Both the position numbers and the translations under genes were made by a program. From Ancylomarina salipaludis (GTDB taxonomy: Bacteria; Bacteroidota; Bacteroidia; Bacteroidales; Marinifilaceae), in contig NZ_SAXA01000003.1 in NCBI RefSeq assembly GCF_004122035.1, positions 186,001 through 250,000 of the forward strand: a DNA stretch of 64,000 bases. Reading direction: 5' to 3'. The notes under the pieces are model-generated. The model did not search any database. It was not told the DNA's origin and saw only the letters and a program-made list of their open reading frames with translations. This document shows positions 17,108 through 25,437 of this stretch, in pieces (position 1 is the stretch's first letter; each line of letters opens with the position of its first letter).

Positions 17108-18499
17108 ATGAAGGAATTTTTAAAGAATAAATGGTTTAAGTTTTCACTGGCCGCTCTTACCTATCTGTTAATGACGATTTGGATTGGTAATTTTTGGCTT
17201 GTGTTAGGTTTACCTATTCTTTTTGACCTTTATATTAGTAAGAAAGTGCATTGGGCATTTTGGAAAAAACGTGGCGTTAAAAAGCAAGGTTTTATTGTTG
17301 AATGGGTTGATGCTTTAATATTTGCAGTTGTAGCAGCAACACTTATTCGCATGTTTTTTATTGAAGCGTATACAATTCCGACGTCATCAATGGAGAAATC
17401 GATGTTGGTTGGCGATTATCTATTTGTTAGCAAATTGGCCTACGGTCCTAAGGTGCCTAATACACCGCTATCATTCCCTTTTGCTCACCATACTATGCCT
17501 GGAACTCAGTCTACTAAGTCGTATTTGGAATTAATCCAGTGGCCTTATCATCGACTAGCAGGATTTGGCGATGTTGAGCGTGATGATGTTGTGGTTTTCA
17601 ATTTCCCTGCCGGTGATACGGTATGGATGGGAGACACTCAGTCTGATATTTATTCTCTTATCAGGTATTATGGCAAGCAATTTAGGATTGGGGATGAACA
17701 AAAAGGGAATACCTTAAAAACGGATACTTATTACAACAAAAAAGCGTATAAATTTCTGGAGAGTAAGAACGAGATTCGTATTCGTCCAATAGATAAAAGA
17801 GAAAATTATATTAAACGTTGTGTTGGATTACCTGGAGATACGCTAATTTCGAAAGATGGTCAATTGTTTGTGAATGGAAAAGCACAAGCGGCTATTGAAG
17901 ATATGCAGTACAATTATATTGTAAAAACCAATGGTAGTTCTATCAACCCCAGAAAATTAGATGAGTTAGGTATTGCTTTGGCTGACAGAGGCAAGCGTAG
18001 TTCTTCTGAGTATGAAATGCCTTTAACTCAGGAAAAAGTTGAGGCGCTTAAAAAACTTAATAATATTGTTTCGATAACACGGGTTTTATATCCGGTTGGG
18101 ATGTACGAAGAGGTTTTCCCATTTAGTCGAGATTACAGCTGGAATCGTGATAATTTTGGTCCTTTAGTTCTGCCTAAAAAAGGAGTAACTGTTAGTTTGG
18201 ATAAGAAAACGCTACCCTTGTACGAAAGAATTATTAGGGCTTATGAAGGCAATAAGTTAGCTCTGAAATCAGATGGCATATACATTAATGGTAAGCTGGC
18301 GAATTCTTATACTTTCAAAATAGATTATTATTGGATGATGGGTGATAATCGTCATATGTCAGCCGATTCCCGTTATTGGGGATATGTGCCCGAAGATCAT
18401 ATTGTAGGGAAAGCTTCTTTCGTATGGTTATCACTTGATAAAGATAAATCATTCCTTAGCAAGATTCGATGGAATCGAATTTTTAAAGGAGTAGAATAA
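17108..18499 (+). CDS. lepB: Signal peptidase I, tandem copy 1
   Basis: A membrane-bound serine protease that removes signal peptides from exported proteins. The 463-residue product has two hydrophobic segments (about 12-40 and 64-83), then the catalytic domain: Ser94 in IPTSSMEKSM, Lys236 in YIKRCVGLPGD, and the C-terminal GDNRHMSADSRYWG box. It is longer than classical LepB because of insertions between the Ser and Lys boxes and before the last box, as is common in Bacteroidota. A second copy lies 166 bases downstream. The two proteins are nearly identical except for residues about 171-228. Both active-site residues are intact. Confidence 0.95.
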   Translation: MKEFLKNKWFKFSLAALTYLLMTIWIGNFWLVLGLPILFDLYISKKVHWAFWKKRGVKKQGFIVEWVDALIFAVVAATLIRMFFIEAYTIPTSSMEKSMLVGDYLFVSKLAYGPKVPNTPLSFPFAHHTMPGTQSTKSYLELIQWPYHRLAGFGDVERDDVVVFNFPAGDTVWMGDTQSDIYSLIRYYGKQFRIGDEQKGNTLKTDTYYNKKAYKFLESKNEIRIRPIDKRENYIKRCVGLPGDTLISKDGQLFVNGKAQAAIEDMQYNYIVKTNGSSINPRKLDELGIALADRGKRSSSEYEMPLTQEKVEALKKLNNIVSITRVLYPVGMYEEVFPFSRDYSWNRDNFGPLVLPKKGVTVSLDKKTLPLYERIIRAYEGNKLALKSDGIYINGKLANSYTFKIDYYWMMGDNRHMSADSRYWGYVPEDHIVGKASFVWLSLDKDKSFLSKIRWNRIFKGVE

Positions 18500-18599
18500 A
18501 ACGTGAATTGGCACGACGGCTATCTTTAAAAGGTAGCCATTGTACTTCTGTAAGTGTTTGGTTCTATTTAACTTTTACAGAATATTAATCGTCGAAACA

Positions 18600-18665
18600 A
18601 TTGATAATTTGTGTAGATTCACACAAAAAATCTGAAATTAGATTTCTAAATAAAATAATTACCCT
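18600..18665 (+). repeat. Duplicated leader, copy 2 (upstream of second lepB)
   Basis: A near copy of 17042-17107. The left boundary of the duplication falls near the dapB stop codon in copy 1; the offset between copies is about 1558 bases. Confidence 0.8.
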
Positions 18666-20057
18666 ATGAAGGAATTTTTAAAGAATAAATGGTTTAAGTT
18701 TTCACTGGCCGCTCTTACCTATCTGTTAATGACGATTTGGATTGGTAATTTTTGGCTTGTGTTAGGTTTGCCTATTCTTTTTGATGTTTATATTAGTAAA
18801 AAAGTGCATTGGGCATTTTGGAAAAAACGCGGCGTCAAAAAGCAAGGTTTTATTGTTGAATGGGTTGATGCTTTAATATTTGCAGTTGTAGCAGCAACAC
18901 TTATTCGTATGTTTTTTATCGAAGCTTATACGATTCCGACTTCTTCAATGGAGAAATCTATGTTGGTTGGCGATTATCTTTTTGTCAGCAAATTGTCTTA
19001 TGGACCTAAGGTGCCTAATACGCCGTTATCATTCCCTTTTGCTCATCACACCATGCCTGGAACGCAGTCTACTAAGTCGTATTCTGAATTGATTCAGTGG
19101 CCTTATCACCGTTTAGCAGGTTTTGGAGAAGTGGAGCGAAACGATGTTGTCGTTTTTAATTTCCCGGCAGGAGATACGATTTGGGTTGGACATGAGAATC
19201 CGGATTACCATTCTTATATTCGTCGATACGGTCAGGAATTTAAGGCAGATGATATGAGCAAAGGTCGTTTATTGCAATCAGACGAAGCTTATAAAAATAT
19301 GGCTCGTAAGTTTATGAAACAGCGTTATGATATTCGTTCACGTCCGGTTGATAAGCGAGAAAATTATATTAAACGTTGTGTTGGATTACCTGGAGATACG
19401 CTAATTTCGAAAGATGGTCAATTGTTTGTGAATGGAAAAGCACAGGCAGCTATTGAAGATATGCAGTATAATTATATTGTGAAAACTGATGGTAGTTCTA
19501 TCAATCCCAGAAAATTGGATGAGTTGGGTATTGCTCTAGCTGATAGAGGTAAACGAGGTTCTTCTGAGTATGAAATGCCTTTAACTCAGGAAAAAGTTGA
19601 GGCACTTAAAAAACTTAATAATATTGTTTCGATAACACGGGTTTTATATCCGGTTGGAATGTACGAAGAGGTTTTCCCATTTAATAGAGACTACAGCTGG
19701 AATCGTGATAATTTTGGACCTTTAGTTCTACCTAAAAAAGGAGTAACTGTTAGTTTGGATAAGAAAACGCTACCCTTGTACGAAAGAGTTATTAGAGCTT
19801 ATGAAGGCAATGAGTTGGCTGTGAAATCAGATGGCATATACATTAATGGTAAGCTGGCGAATTCTTATACCTTCAAGATGGATTATTATTGGATGATGGG
19901 TGATAACCGTCATATGTCAGCCGATTCTCGCTACTGGGGATATGTGCCCGAAGATCATATCGTAGGGAAAGCTTCTTTTGTTTGGCTTTCATTAGATAAG
20001 GATAAATCGTTCTTAAGTAAGATCAGATGGAACCGTATTCTTAAAGGAATCGAATAA
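18666..20057 (+). CDS. lepB: Signal peptidase I, tandem copy 2
   Basis: The second 463-residue signal peptidase I, with the same Ser94, Lys236 and GDNRHMSADSRYWG box as copy 1. The first ~170 and last ~235 residues are almost identical to copy 1, with many silent changes. Residues about 171-228 (DNA 19176-19350) are quite different although the same length, for example DTIWVGHENPDYHSYIRRYG instead of DTVWMGDTQSDIYSLIRYYG. This stretch lies in the insertion between the Ser and Lys boxes. The pattern suggests a diverged pair homogenised by gene conversion outside the block, or selection for different substrates. Both should be functional. Confidence 0.95.
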   Translation: MKEFLKNKWFKFSLAALTYLLMTIWIGNFWLVLGLPILFDVYISKKVHWAFWKKRGVKKQGFIVEWVDALIFAVVAATLIRMFFIEAYTIPTSSMEKSMLVGDYLFVSKLSYGPKVPNTPLSFPFAHHTMPGTQSTKSYSELIQWPYHRLAGFGEVERNDVVVFNFPAGDTIWVGHENPDYHSYIRRYGQEFKADDMSKGRLLQSDEAYKNMARKFMKQRYDIRSRPVDKRENYIKRCVGLPGDTLISKDGQLFVNGKAQAAIEDMQYNYIVKTDGSSINPRKLDELGIALADRGKRGSSEYEMPLTQEKVEALKKLNNIVSITRVLYPVGMYEEVFPFNRDYSWNRDNFGPLVLPKKGVTVSLDKKTLPLYERVIRAYEGNELAVKSDGIYINGKLANSYTFKMDYYWMMGDNRHMSADSRYWGYVPEDHIVGKASFVWLSLDKDKSFLSKIRWNRILKGIE

Positions 20058-20079
20058 TAGTAATGAATCGAATATAATT

Positions 20080-20110
20080 AAGGCTGTCTTTCCGGAGATG
20101 GCCTTTCTTT
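20080..20110 (+). terminator. Probable terminator after the second lepB
   Basis: AAGGCTGTCT/AGATGGCCTT stem with a short loop and T-rich tail. A related hairpin (GGCTATCT/AGGTAGCC, 18518-18538) follows copy 1 but lacks a T run, so copy 1 transcripts may read into copy 2. Confidence 0.5.
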
Positions 20111-20122
20111 TTATAAATTGAT

Positions 20123-20130
20123 TATTTTTG
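20123..20130 (+). promoter_or_regulatory. Candidate -7 box of wbqC
   Basis: TATTTTTG matches TAnnTTTG, 28 bases before the ATG at 20158. It argues against the GTG at 20128 as the start because that lies within the box. Confidence 0.4.
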
Positions 20131-20157
20131 TGCTTTCGAATTAATCAAGAACAGAAG

Positions 20158-20796
20158 ATGAAAAACACAATGCTATTGTCTACGGCATATTTTGCTCCAA
20201 TCCAATACTACTCAAAGCTGGTACAGTGGCATGATGTGATGATTGAGCAATTTGAGAACTATTCCAAGCAAAGCTATCGGAACCGATGTCATATTTTGGG
20301 TGCTAATGGCGAATTGGCTCTGACTGTTCCGGTTGTTAAGGCAAGTTCAAAAAAAATCCTGACAAAGGATGTGCGAATTTCTTATGATACTGATTGGCAA
20401 AAACTACACTGGAGAGGTATTGAATCAGCTTATAATTCATCTCCATTTTATGAATTTTACATCGACGATTTAAGACGTTTTTTTGATAGAAAATGGGATT
20501 TTCTTTTGGATCTCAATCTCGAAATTCAAGAAGAGATTAATACATTGATTGATTTGGATTGTGTGATTAAGAAAACTGAGGATTATGTAGAGGATTTGAA
20601 TGGGATAATCGATTTTCGCGAGGGAATACATCCCAAAGCATCCAAAGCGATAGTTGATCCGGATTTTGTTTCGAATAAGTATTATCAGGTTTTTAGCGAC
20701 AAATGGGGATTTGTTGAAAATTTGAGTATTCTGGATCTTTTATTTAATATGGGGCCGGATAGCTTAATTCATCTTGAAAAGAGTGTAAAAGGATAA
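20158..20796 (+). CDS. WbqC family protein
   Basis: A 212-residue protein of the WbqC-like family, found in some O-antigen clusters and widely downstream of lepB in Bacteroidota; biochemical activity is not established. Family features seen are the start STAYFAPIQYYSKL, the basic SYRNRCHILGANGELALTVPV segment, the W-x-K-x-HWR-type segment (DWQKLHWRGIESAYNSSPFYEFY), and SILDLLFNMGPDS near the end. The ATG at 20158 follows a -7 box by the expected distance and gives the family N-terminus. Some members are proposed to act in polysaccharide or lipid modification, which is only inference here. Confidence 0.88.
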   Translation: MKNTMLLSTAYFAPIQYYSKLVQWHDVMIEQFENYSKQSYRNRCHILGANGELALTVPVVKASSKKILTKDVRISYDTDWQKLHWRGIESAYNSSPFYEFYIDDLRRFFDRKWDFLLDLNLEIQEEINTLIDLDCVIKKTEDYVEDLNGIIDFREGIHPKASKAIVDPDFVSNKYYQVFSDKWGFVENLSILDLLFNMGPDSLIHLEKSVKG

Positions 20797-20890
20797 AGGA
20801 ATTTAAAAAGTTAAAGAAAAAAGTACAAAGGTTAAAGTGAAAAATAAATAGAACTCTAAAATAGCTTGAGAGATTATCTTTTTATTTTTC

Positions 20891-20938
20891 ACATCCTCAC
20901 ATCCTCACATCCTCACATCCTCACATCTTCACATCCTC
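20891..20938. repeat. Six-copy 8-bp tandem repeat over the nudix stop codon
   Basis: Six copies of ACATCCTC (fifth with one change, ACATCTTC) run from 20891 to 20938. The nudix gene ends inside it: its last codons and TGA stop (20921-20923) are made of repeat units. As the unit is not a multiple of three, changes in copy number inside the coding part would alter the C-terminal tail. Confidence 0.85.
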
Positions 20939-21355
20939 GAGTAAGTCGGACATAATTAAGTCATGGTCAAAAGCCAGATTGGGCAGTTTGTCAATTGGCC
21001 ACCATTTAGCCTGTTTGGCATCATCCATACCAACCACTTGTGGTAATTGATTTAAGTGTAATTCTCCTGTATAGACCACGGATACCGTTCTTCCACGTGG
21101 ATCACGATTGACAGACCCATAGGTTTTAAATTGTTTTAACTCACAGTTTTCAAAGCCGGTTTCTTCCTTTAGCTCACGATAGGCAGCCTGATCCAAATCT
21201 TCATCCATATCAACAAAGCCACCAGGGAATGCCCAAGTGTTGGCAAAGGGGGCTTGTGCGCGTTCAATCAAAAGGATGTGTTTTACACCCTTGTAGTTGC
21301 AAAATATGGCACAATCAACTGTTAGTGCAGGACGGGGGTATTGATAGCTGTACAT
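20921..21355 (-). CDS. NUDIX hydrolase
   Basis: A 144-residue NUDIX protein. The nudix box is complete: GGFVDMDEDLDQAAYRELKEETGF, i.e. G-x5-E-x7-REVxEExGU form, with the metal-binding glutamates in RELKEE. N-terminal RPALTVDCAIF and the later SVNRDPRGR segment resemble the ADP-ribose pyrophosphatase-type/NrtR catalytic branch, without a regulator domain. It would hydrolyse a nucleoside diphosphate linked to another moiety; the substrate is not decided. Its ATG overlaps the nth stop by one base (TAATG), so translation is coupled. The C-terminal tail lies in an 8-bp tandem repeat. Confidence 0.88.
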   Translation of the reverse strand: MYSYQYPRPALTVDCAIFCNYKGVKHILLIERAQAPFANTWAFPGGFVDMDEDLDQAAYRELKEETGFENCELKQFKTYGSVNRDPRGRTVSVVYTGELHLNQLPQVVGMDDAKQAKWWPIDKLPNLAFDHDLIMSDLLEDVKM

Positions 21356-22005
21356 TATTTAATTTTCTTTTGTTCTTTTTGATAGTATTTACAATAGTCC
21401 TTAAGTCCACAGGATTTACATTTGGGTGTACGGGCTATACAGACATAGCGCCCATGCAATATTAGCCAATGATGTGCCGTAGCAACATGTTCTTCCGGGA
21501 TGAATTTCATCAACTGTTTTTCCGTTTCAAGAGGGGTTTTAGCATTGGTGGTTAAGCCCAAACGAGCTGATACTCTAAAAACATGAGTATCTACAGCCAT
21601 GGCTGGTTTGTCGTAAATAACTGATGCAATCACATTGGCGGTTTTTCTTCCTACGCCAGGTAGTTTCTGCAACTCTTTAATGTCATCAGGGACTTCTTCT
21701 TTAAAATCTTCGACCAACATTTTTGCCATGCCTAACAGATGTTTGGCTTTGTTGTTGGGATAAGAGCAAGATCGAATCAGTTCGAAAATATCATCCTGTG
21801 TGGCATGAGACAAGTCAAATGCACTTGGGTATTTATCGAAGAGAGCCGGTGTCATCATATTCACTCGTTTGTCAGTACATTGAGCGGATAAGATAACGGC
21901 AACTAATAATTCGTAGGGATTGCTATAATGAAGTTCGGTTTCGGCTATGGGCATATTTTCCTGAAACCAGCTTATGATTTTTTCAAAACGTTCTTTTTTT
22001 CGCAT
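21355..22005 (-). CDS. nth: Endonuclease III (base-excision repair)
   Basis: A DNA glycosylase/AP lyase removing oxidised pyrimidines. In the 216-residue product the helix-hairpin-helix LQKLPGVGRKTANVI carries the catalytic lysine, MAVDTHVFR the catalytic aspartate, and the C-terminus has the four cysteines of the 4Fe-4S cluster (C-x6-C-x2-C-x5-C in CIARTPKCKSCGLKDYC). Length and motif order are typical. It is the first gene of a two-gene unit with the nudix hydrolase, a sensible pairing for oxidative damage control, although that link is inferred. Confidence 0.95.
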   Translation of the reverse strand: MRKKERFEKIISWFQENMPIAETELHYSNPYELLVAVILSAQCTDKRVNMMTPALFDKYPSAFDLSHATQDDIFELIRSCSYPNNKAKHLLGMAKMLVEDFKEEVPDDIKELQKLPGVGRKTANVIASVIYDKPAMAVDTHVFRVSARLGLTTNAKTPLETEKQLMKFIPEEHVATAHHWLILHGRYVCIARTPKCKSCGLKDYCKYYQKEQKKIK

Positions 22006-22500
22006 TGTTGAATTTTCATATTGTTTTCACGAAAGTAATGAATTTTGATAAAAGACTTTCTTGTCTGTATAAGAGATGTTGAAATATTATTTTATTGATT
22101 TTTTATCGTGAAAAGGATGATTGTTTAAATAGAAGTAGAGTATAGATTTAAAATGAATTTACATTGAAATGTTTTAAACATATTTTTGTTTAATTAAGAG
22201 TCATTTCTGTTGAATATAAATATCTATTGACATTTATTTTTAATCTAAATAATATTAATGATTAATTGATGAATGTTCTTTTATTATTGATTAATGTTTA
22301 TTTTTAAATGCTTAAGTTCGTTTTATTATGATTATCACATTCTTGAATTTATTTTTGTGATTTTATGTTTTAGTTTATTTTAATATATATTTGATGTCGA
22401 AATATAAAGCATAATCCCCCTTGTTTAGAAATAAATATGATGTTTTATAGGCCTCAACTAGCTATACTATTTAGTATTACTAACCAAATTAATTGAAAAC
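22006..22500. other. AT-rich intergenic region between nth and the C1 peptidase
   Basis: Nearly 500 bases of very AT-rich sequence with scattered TAAT/ATTA runs between divergent genes. No open frame of interest, tRNA or known riboswitch pattern was seen. It must contain both promoters; the long distance to 22501 could accommodate regulation of the exported peptidase. Confidence 0.4.
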
Positions 22501-23358
22501 ATGAAAAAGTTATTTTTAAGATCAACTTTATTGGTCTTTTCTGCAGCAACCCTAATTCTTTCATTCCCTTCTTGTGAAAATTCGGAAACTGATATTCAGG
22601 ATGAGCTTATTCAGGAAGAAAATGTGATGATTAATTCAGGATATTTAGCTTTACCTGAGGCAGAGTACAATAAAATTCCATTGGCAGCAGCCATTAGTAA
22701 AACCAAAGCTTACCCAACTTCAGTAGCACTTAATTGCCCACCTGTTAGAAATCAGGGCGGAGAAGGTTCTTGTGTATCCTGGGGTGTAGGTTATGCTGCA
22801 AGAAGTATTTCCTGGCAAGCAGCAAATGGTGGAGCTTACAGTTTAGATTACAATATTTTTAGCCCCGAATTTATATACAATCAGATTAAAGTTGGTGATT
22901 GTGGTAGTGGCTCTTACGTGAGTGACGGTCTGAATTTAATTCAAAACGACGGTGTTTGTTTATGGGCAGATATGCCTTATACAGATGTTTCTTGCGACTT
23001 ATTGCCTAATAATACGCAAGTAGCTTTAGCAGCCAATTATAAAATTGCAAATTACACCCGTTTATCTATAACATTAGATGCTTTTAAAGATCAGTTAGCT
23101 GCCGGGAAACCAATTGTAGTAGGTGGTTCGGTATATAAGTCGTTTATGTACTTAGGCTATGATGAGATTCAAACTTCAACCAAAGGTCGGGTTTTAGGCG
23201 GACATTGCTATTGTGTTGTCGGTTATGACGACTCTAAGAACGCTTTTAAAGTGATCAATTCATGGGGAACTACATGGGGTACCGATGGTTTTGGATGGGT
23301 TTCATATGATATCATGTTAAAAGTTTGGCAAGAAGCCTATGTTTTAACTGAAAAATAA
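22501..23358 (+). CDS. Papain-family (C1) cysteine peptidase, predicted lipoprotein
   Basis: A 285-residue predicted lipoprotein (signal ending LSFPSC-EN, Cys26). The mature part is a C1-type protease: NQGGEGSCVSWGVGYAARS holds the oxyanion Gln and catalytic Cys, LGGHCYCVVGYDD the catalytic His, and NSWGTTWGTDGFGWVSY the Asn and following tryptophans. The usual propeptide of papains is very short or absent. It is likely anchored in the outer or inner membrane facing the periplasm or outside. It stands alone, with a long AT-rich upstream region and a terminator behind. Substrate unknown. Confidence 0.88.
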   Translation: MKKLFLRSTLLVFSAATLILSFPSCENSETDIQDELIQEENVMINSGYLALPEAEYNKIPLAAAISKTKAYPTSVALNCPPVRNQGGEGSCVSWGVGYAARSISWQAANGGAYSLDYNIFSPEFIYNQIKVGDCGSGSYVSDGLNLIQNDGVCLWADMPYTDVSCDLLPNNTQVALAANYKIANYTRLSITLDAFKDQLAAGKPIVVGGSVYKSFMYLGYDEIQTSTKGRVLGGHCYCVVGYDDSKNAFKVINSWGTTWGTDGFGWVSYDIMLKVWQEAYVLTEK

Positions 23359-23390
23359 AATAAAAAGTTAGTTAGTTGAGGTTAAGTTTT

Positions 23391-23425
23391 AAAAATCCTG
23401 TTGCGAATTCGTGACAGGATTTTTA
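23391..23425 (+). terminator. Terminator after the C1 peptidase gene
   Basis: AAAAATCCTGT (23391-23401) pairs with ACAGGATTTTT (23414-23424), giving an 11-bp stem with T-rich end. Confidence 0.8.
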
Positions 23426-23477
23426 TCGTTTGAATAATTCAGATTAGATAATGAGATAGGGTGTCGTTTCTAATTTG

Positions 23478-23485
23478 TAAGTTTG
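23478..23485 (+). promoter_or_regulatory. Candidate -7 box of the ABC-F gene
   Basis: TAAGTTTG matches TAnnTTTG, 26 bases before the ATG at 23512. Confidence 0.4.
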
Positions 23486-23511
23486 CAACTTAATCGAAAG
23501 CAAAGTCATTC

Positions 23512-25377
23512 ATGATATCATATTTACAAATAGAAAACCTTAGTAAAAGCTATGGTGACCAGATTTTATTTACCGACATCAGTTTTGGTGTGGGACAGGG
23601 ACAAAAGATTGCTTTAATTGCAAAAAATGGAACGGGAAAAACCTCCCTTTTAAATATCATTGCAGGAAAGGATGCTCAGGATAATGGAGAGGTGACTTTC
23701 CGTAAGGATATTAAATTGGGCTATCTGGAGCAGATTCCTGAAATGGAGGAAAGCAATACGGTCATCAATGAGCTGTTTAATTCTGCTGATCCGGTTTTAT
23801 CAGTTATTCGCGATTATGAGAGAATGATTGAATCGGGTGATGAGGAAGGTATGACAGAGATTCTTGAGAAGATGGATCTGTTTAAGGCCTGGGATTATGA
23901 AGTTAAGGTGAAGCAGATTCTTTCTAAGCTGAAGATTACTAATTTTGATCAGCCTATATCTCAATTATCGGGCGGACAAAAGAAACGCGTGGGAATGGCT
24001 AAAGTTTTGATTACTGATCCTGATTTCCTGATTTTAGATGAGCCCACTAACCATCTTGATTTGGAAATGATTGAGTGGTTGGAAGACTATCTGAAAAAAT
24101 CGAAGTGCACCCTTTTGATGGTAACTCACGACAGGTATTTCTTAGATCGGGTTTGTAATGAGATTATCGAGATGGATGCCAACAACATTCATACCTATAA
24201 GGGAAATTATTCCTATTATCTTGAGAAAAGAGAAGAGCGAATCCTAAATCAGAATGCTGAAGCGAGTAAGGCCAAAAGCTTATTGAAAACGGAACAGGAG
24301 TGGATGCGACGCATGCCACAGGCGCGAGCAACAAAGGCAAAATCGAGAATAGATGCTTTTTATGAATTAAAAGAGAAGGCTAAAAATAGTTATCGTGAGG
24401 ACAAAATGGACATCGATATCAAGTCTGCTCGTTTGGGAACCAAAATTCTTGAATTTGATCACTTGTATAAGAGCTTTGGAGATCTGAAGATTCTCGACGA
24501 TTTTTCATATAAATTTCAGAGAGGTGAAAAAATTGGTATCATTGGTAAGAATGGGACCGGGAAGTCAACTTTCCTAAATATCATTACGCAGAACCTTGAA
24601 GCTGATTCGGGAAATATTGAAATTGGTGAAACGGTTGTTTATGGTTATTATAAGCAAGATGGTATTACCATTAATGAGGATCAGAAGATTATTGAAGTCA
24701 TAAAAGAAATTGCCGAGAGTATCGACCTGGGGAACGGAAAGGTGATGTCAGCCTCGCAATTTTTGGAATATTTTCTGTTTCCGGTCAAAACGCAATACAA
24801 TTTAGTGTCGAAATTGAGTGGAGGAGAAAAACGTCGATTGTACCTGATGACGGTGCTGATGAAAAATCCAAACTTCCTGATTCTGGATGAGCCAACCAAT
24901 GATTTGGATATTATGACTCTGAATGTCTTGGAGGATTATCTGATGAATTTTAAGGGCTGTTTGATCATTGTCTCTCACGACCGTTATTTTATGGATAAGG
25001 TGGTTGAGCATTTGTTTGTATTCGAAGGGCTGGGGCAGATTCGAAATTTCCCGGGTAACTATACCATTTACAGAGAGACTCAACTCGAGGAAGAGAAAGA
25101 GCAAAAATTGGTTGAAAAACCAGTGAAAGTAAAAAAGGAAAAGCCTAAGCAGACAACTAAAACCAAATTGACCTTTAACGAAAAACGTGAATTTGAGCAG
25201 TTGGAAAAGGATATGGAAAGCCTGAATGAAGAAAAGACTGAACTTGAAACAGCGATGAGTTCAGGAACCCTATCAAACGACGATTTAATGGCAAAATCAG
25301 CTCGTATACAGGAGGTCATCGACTTGCTTGATGAAAAAGAAATGCGCTGGTTAGAGCTTAGTGAAATAGGAAATTAA
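23512..25377 (+). CDS. ABC-F family ATPase (Uup-like)
   Basis: A soluble protein (621 aa) with two ABC domains and no membrane part; ABC-F proteins act on ribosomes or DNA-related processes. Domain 1 has Walker A in AKNGTGKTS, signature LSGGQKKRVGMAK and FLILDEPTNHLD; domain 2 has GKNGTGKST, LSGGEKRRLYL and FLILDEPTNDLD. A linker around residues 240-300 carries the basic MRRMPQARATKAKSRID stretch, and the C-terminal ~80 residues form a charged coiled coil (from about 545), which is the layout of Uup rather than EttA. It is monocistronic with a good terminator. Confidence 0.9.
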   Translation: MISYLQIENLSKSYGDQILFTDISFGVGQGQKIALIAKNGTGKTSLLNIIAGKDAQDNGEVTFRKDIKLGYLEQIPEMEESNTVINELFNSADPVLSVIRDYERMIESGDEEGMTEILEKMDLFKAWDYEVKVKQILSKLKITNFDQPISQLSGGQKKRVGMAKVLITDPDFLILDEPTNHLDLEMIEWLEDYLKKSKCTLLMVTHDRYFLDRVCNEIIEMDANNIHTYKGNYSYYLEKREERILNQNAEASKAKSLLKTEQEWMRRMPQARATKAKSRIDAFYELKEKAKNSYREDKMDIDIKSARLGTKILEFDHLYKSFGDLKILDDFSYKFQRGEKIGIIGKNGTGKSTFLNIITQNLEADSGNIEIGETVVYGYYKQDGITINEDQKIIEVIKEIAESIDLGNGKVMSASQFLEYFLFPVKTQYNLVSKLSGGEKRRLYLMTVLMKNPNFLILDEPTNDLDIMTLNVLEDYLMNFKGCLIIVSHDRYFMDKVVEHLFVFEGLGQIRNFPGNYTIYRETQLEEEKEQKLVEKPVKVKKEKPKQTTKTKLTFNEKREFEQLEKDMESLNEEKTELETAMSSGTLSNDDLMAKSARIQEVIDLLDEKEMRWLELSEIGN

Positions 25378-25396
25378 GTACAAAGGATATTAAATG

Positions 25397-25430
25397 AAAA
25401 TACCGACTTCTGATGAGGTCGGTATTTTTA
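25397..25430. terminator. Bidirectional terminator between ABC-F and mscS genes
   Basis: AAAATACCGAC (25397-25407) pairs with GTCGGTATTTT (25418-25428); it sits between convergent stops at 25377 and 25438. Confidence 0.8.
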
Positions 25431-25437
25431 TTGGTAT

